In this document: positions 6,194 to 6,502 of the stretch, in pieces
Layout: each line of letters begins with the position of its first letter
Position numbering within the stretch: position 1 is the first letter of the stretch
Assembly (NCBI GenBank): GCA_007128515.1
Contig: SKXI01000114.1
Coordinates: 1 to 6,502, forward strand
Direction of reading: 5' to 3'
DNA length: 6,502 bases
Source of the DNA: Halococcaceae archaeon
GTDB taxonomy: Archaea > Halobacteriota > Halobacteria > Halobacteriales > Halalkalicoccaceae
The notes under the pieces: model-generated
Told to the model about the DNA's origin: nothing
What the model saw: only the letters and a program-made list of their open reading frames with translations
Databases searched by the model: none
Made by a program: the position numbers and the translations under genes

Positions 6194-6215
6194 TCCGCTC
6201 GCCCTTCTCGTCTCA

Positions 6216-6502
6216 ATGAGCGAACCAGAAGCACGACTCCCGTGGATGGAGGAGCCGTTACCGATCGACGAGGCCGTCGAGGCGCTCGCGCAGACGAGCG
6301 AGGAGGACGCGGAGGAGGTCGAACACCTCGAAGAGCGGATCGCCGACCTCGAAGCACGCCTCGCGGCGCTCGAGGACGGCACCGGCGTCGAGTGTCCGTC
6401 CTGCGAGGACGGCGAGGTGCTGAAGTCCGGCGTCGGGGCCGCGAAGCTCGTCCGGGAGGGCTCGCTCTCGGAGTCGAACGTCGAGGCGCTCAACCAGGAG
6501 TC
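6216..6502 (+). CDS. Unidentified protein with coiled coil and CPxC motif (3' end cut by window)
   Basis: I translated this by hand: ATG 6216 opens a frame that runs to the window edge, 95 full codons, with no stop. It begins MSEPEARLPWMEEPLPIDEA. Residues about 18-54 are highly acidic with heptad-like spacing (EEVEHLEERIADLEARLAAL, 33-52), suggesting a short coiled coil. Then comes VECPSCEDGEVLKSG (58-72), a Cys60-x-x-Cys63 knuckle of the sort that forms half of a small zinc finger; a second pair of Cys or His would be expected past the edge. A conserved-looking stretch GAAKLVREGSLSESNVEAL (74-92) follows. The gene is divergent from purK with an 88-base gap. I do not recognise the family. 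A role in zinc binding, RNA or protein interaction is possible, but nothing here shows function. It is a real gene by codon use, acidity and promoter spacing. Confidence 0.8.
   Translation, partial: MSEPEARLPWMEEPLPIDEAVEALAQTSEEDAEEVEHLEERIADLEARLAALEDGTGVECPSCEDGEVLKSGVGAAKLVREGSLSESNVEALNQE

Noticed and set aside
6128..6493. In-frame upstream extension of purK (122 codons)
   Set aside because: It would cover the divergent promoter region and gene, is Ser/Arg-rich, and PurK proteins begin just before the GGGQLGRM motif.
1..6502. Search for tRNA, rRNA, CRISPR, insertion sequences, toxin-antitoxin or defence genes
   Set aside because: The window is almost fully covered by core metabolic genes; the two gaps are under 100 bases, and I saw no tandem repeats, terminal repeats, transposase motifs or cloverleaf sequences.

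Overview
The window is a GC-rich stretch of chromosome that looks haloarchaeal (class Halobacteria). The evidence is acidic proteins (especially NuoCD, PurE and PurK), strong G/C preference at third codon positions, short TATA-like promoter elements about 27 bases before start codons with no 5' leader, and subunit sequences that look haloarchaeal from memory. The genus cannot be fixed by eye.

Reading the minus strand from right to left there are two gene sets. First comes purK-purE (6127 down to 4356), which carries out the two-step carboxylation of AIR to CAIR in de novo purine synthesis. After a 94-base gap comes the start of a complex-I-like operon: nuoA, nuoB, a fused nuoCD, nuoH and nuoI (4261 down to the left edge). 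nuoI is cut by the window about 15 residues before its expected end; nuoJ-N would be expected beyond it. To the right of purK, a divergent plus-strand gene (6216 onward, cut by the right edge) encodes an unidentified small protein with a coiled coil and a Cys-Pro-x-Cys pair.

nuoCD is followed directly by nuoH, so nuoE, nuoF and nuoG (the NADH-oxidising module) are not at their usual bacterial position. The encoded parts are the quinone-binding connecting module (NuoB, NuoCD, NuoI) and the first membrane subunits (NuoA, NuoH). The enzyme would reduce menaquinone and translocate ions using an electron donor that this window does not reveal. All five same-strand gene junctions inside the two operons are the same 4-base ATGA overlap, pointing to tight translational coupling.

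There are no RNA genes, mobile elements, CRISPR arrays or prophage genes. The two gaps (4262-4355 and 6128-6215) hold promoters and, in the first, inverted repeats. This is conserved housekeeping DNA. The points that deserve a second look are residue-level (extra cysteines in NuoD, a Glu-to-Pro change in a NuoH quinone-chamber loop), organisational (ATGA coupling, absent NADH module, no clear terminator between purE and nuoA), and the unidentified CPxC protein. I did not find a new multi-gene system.
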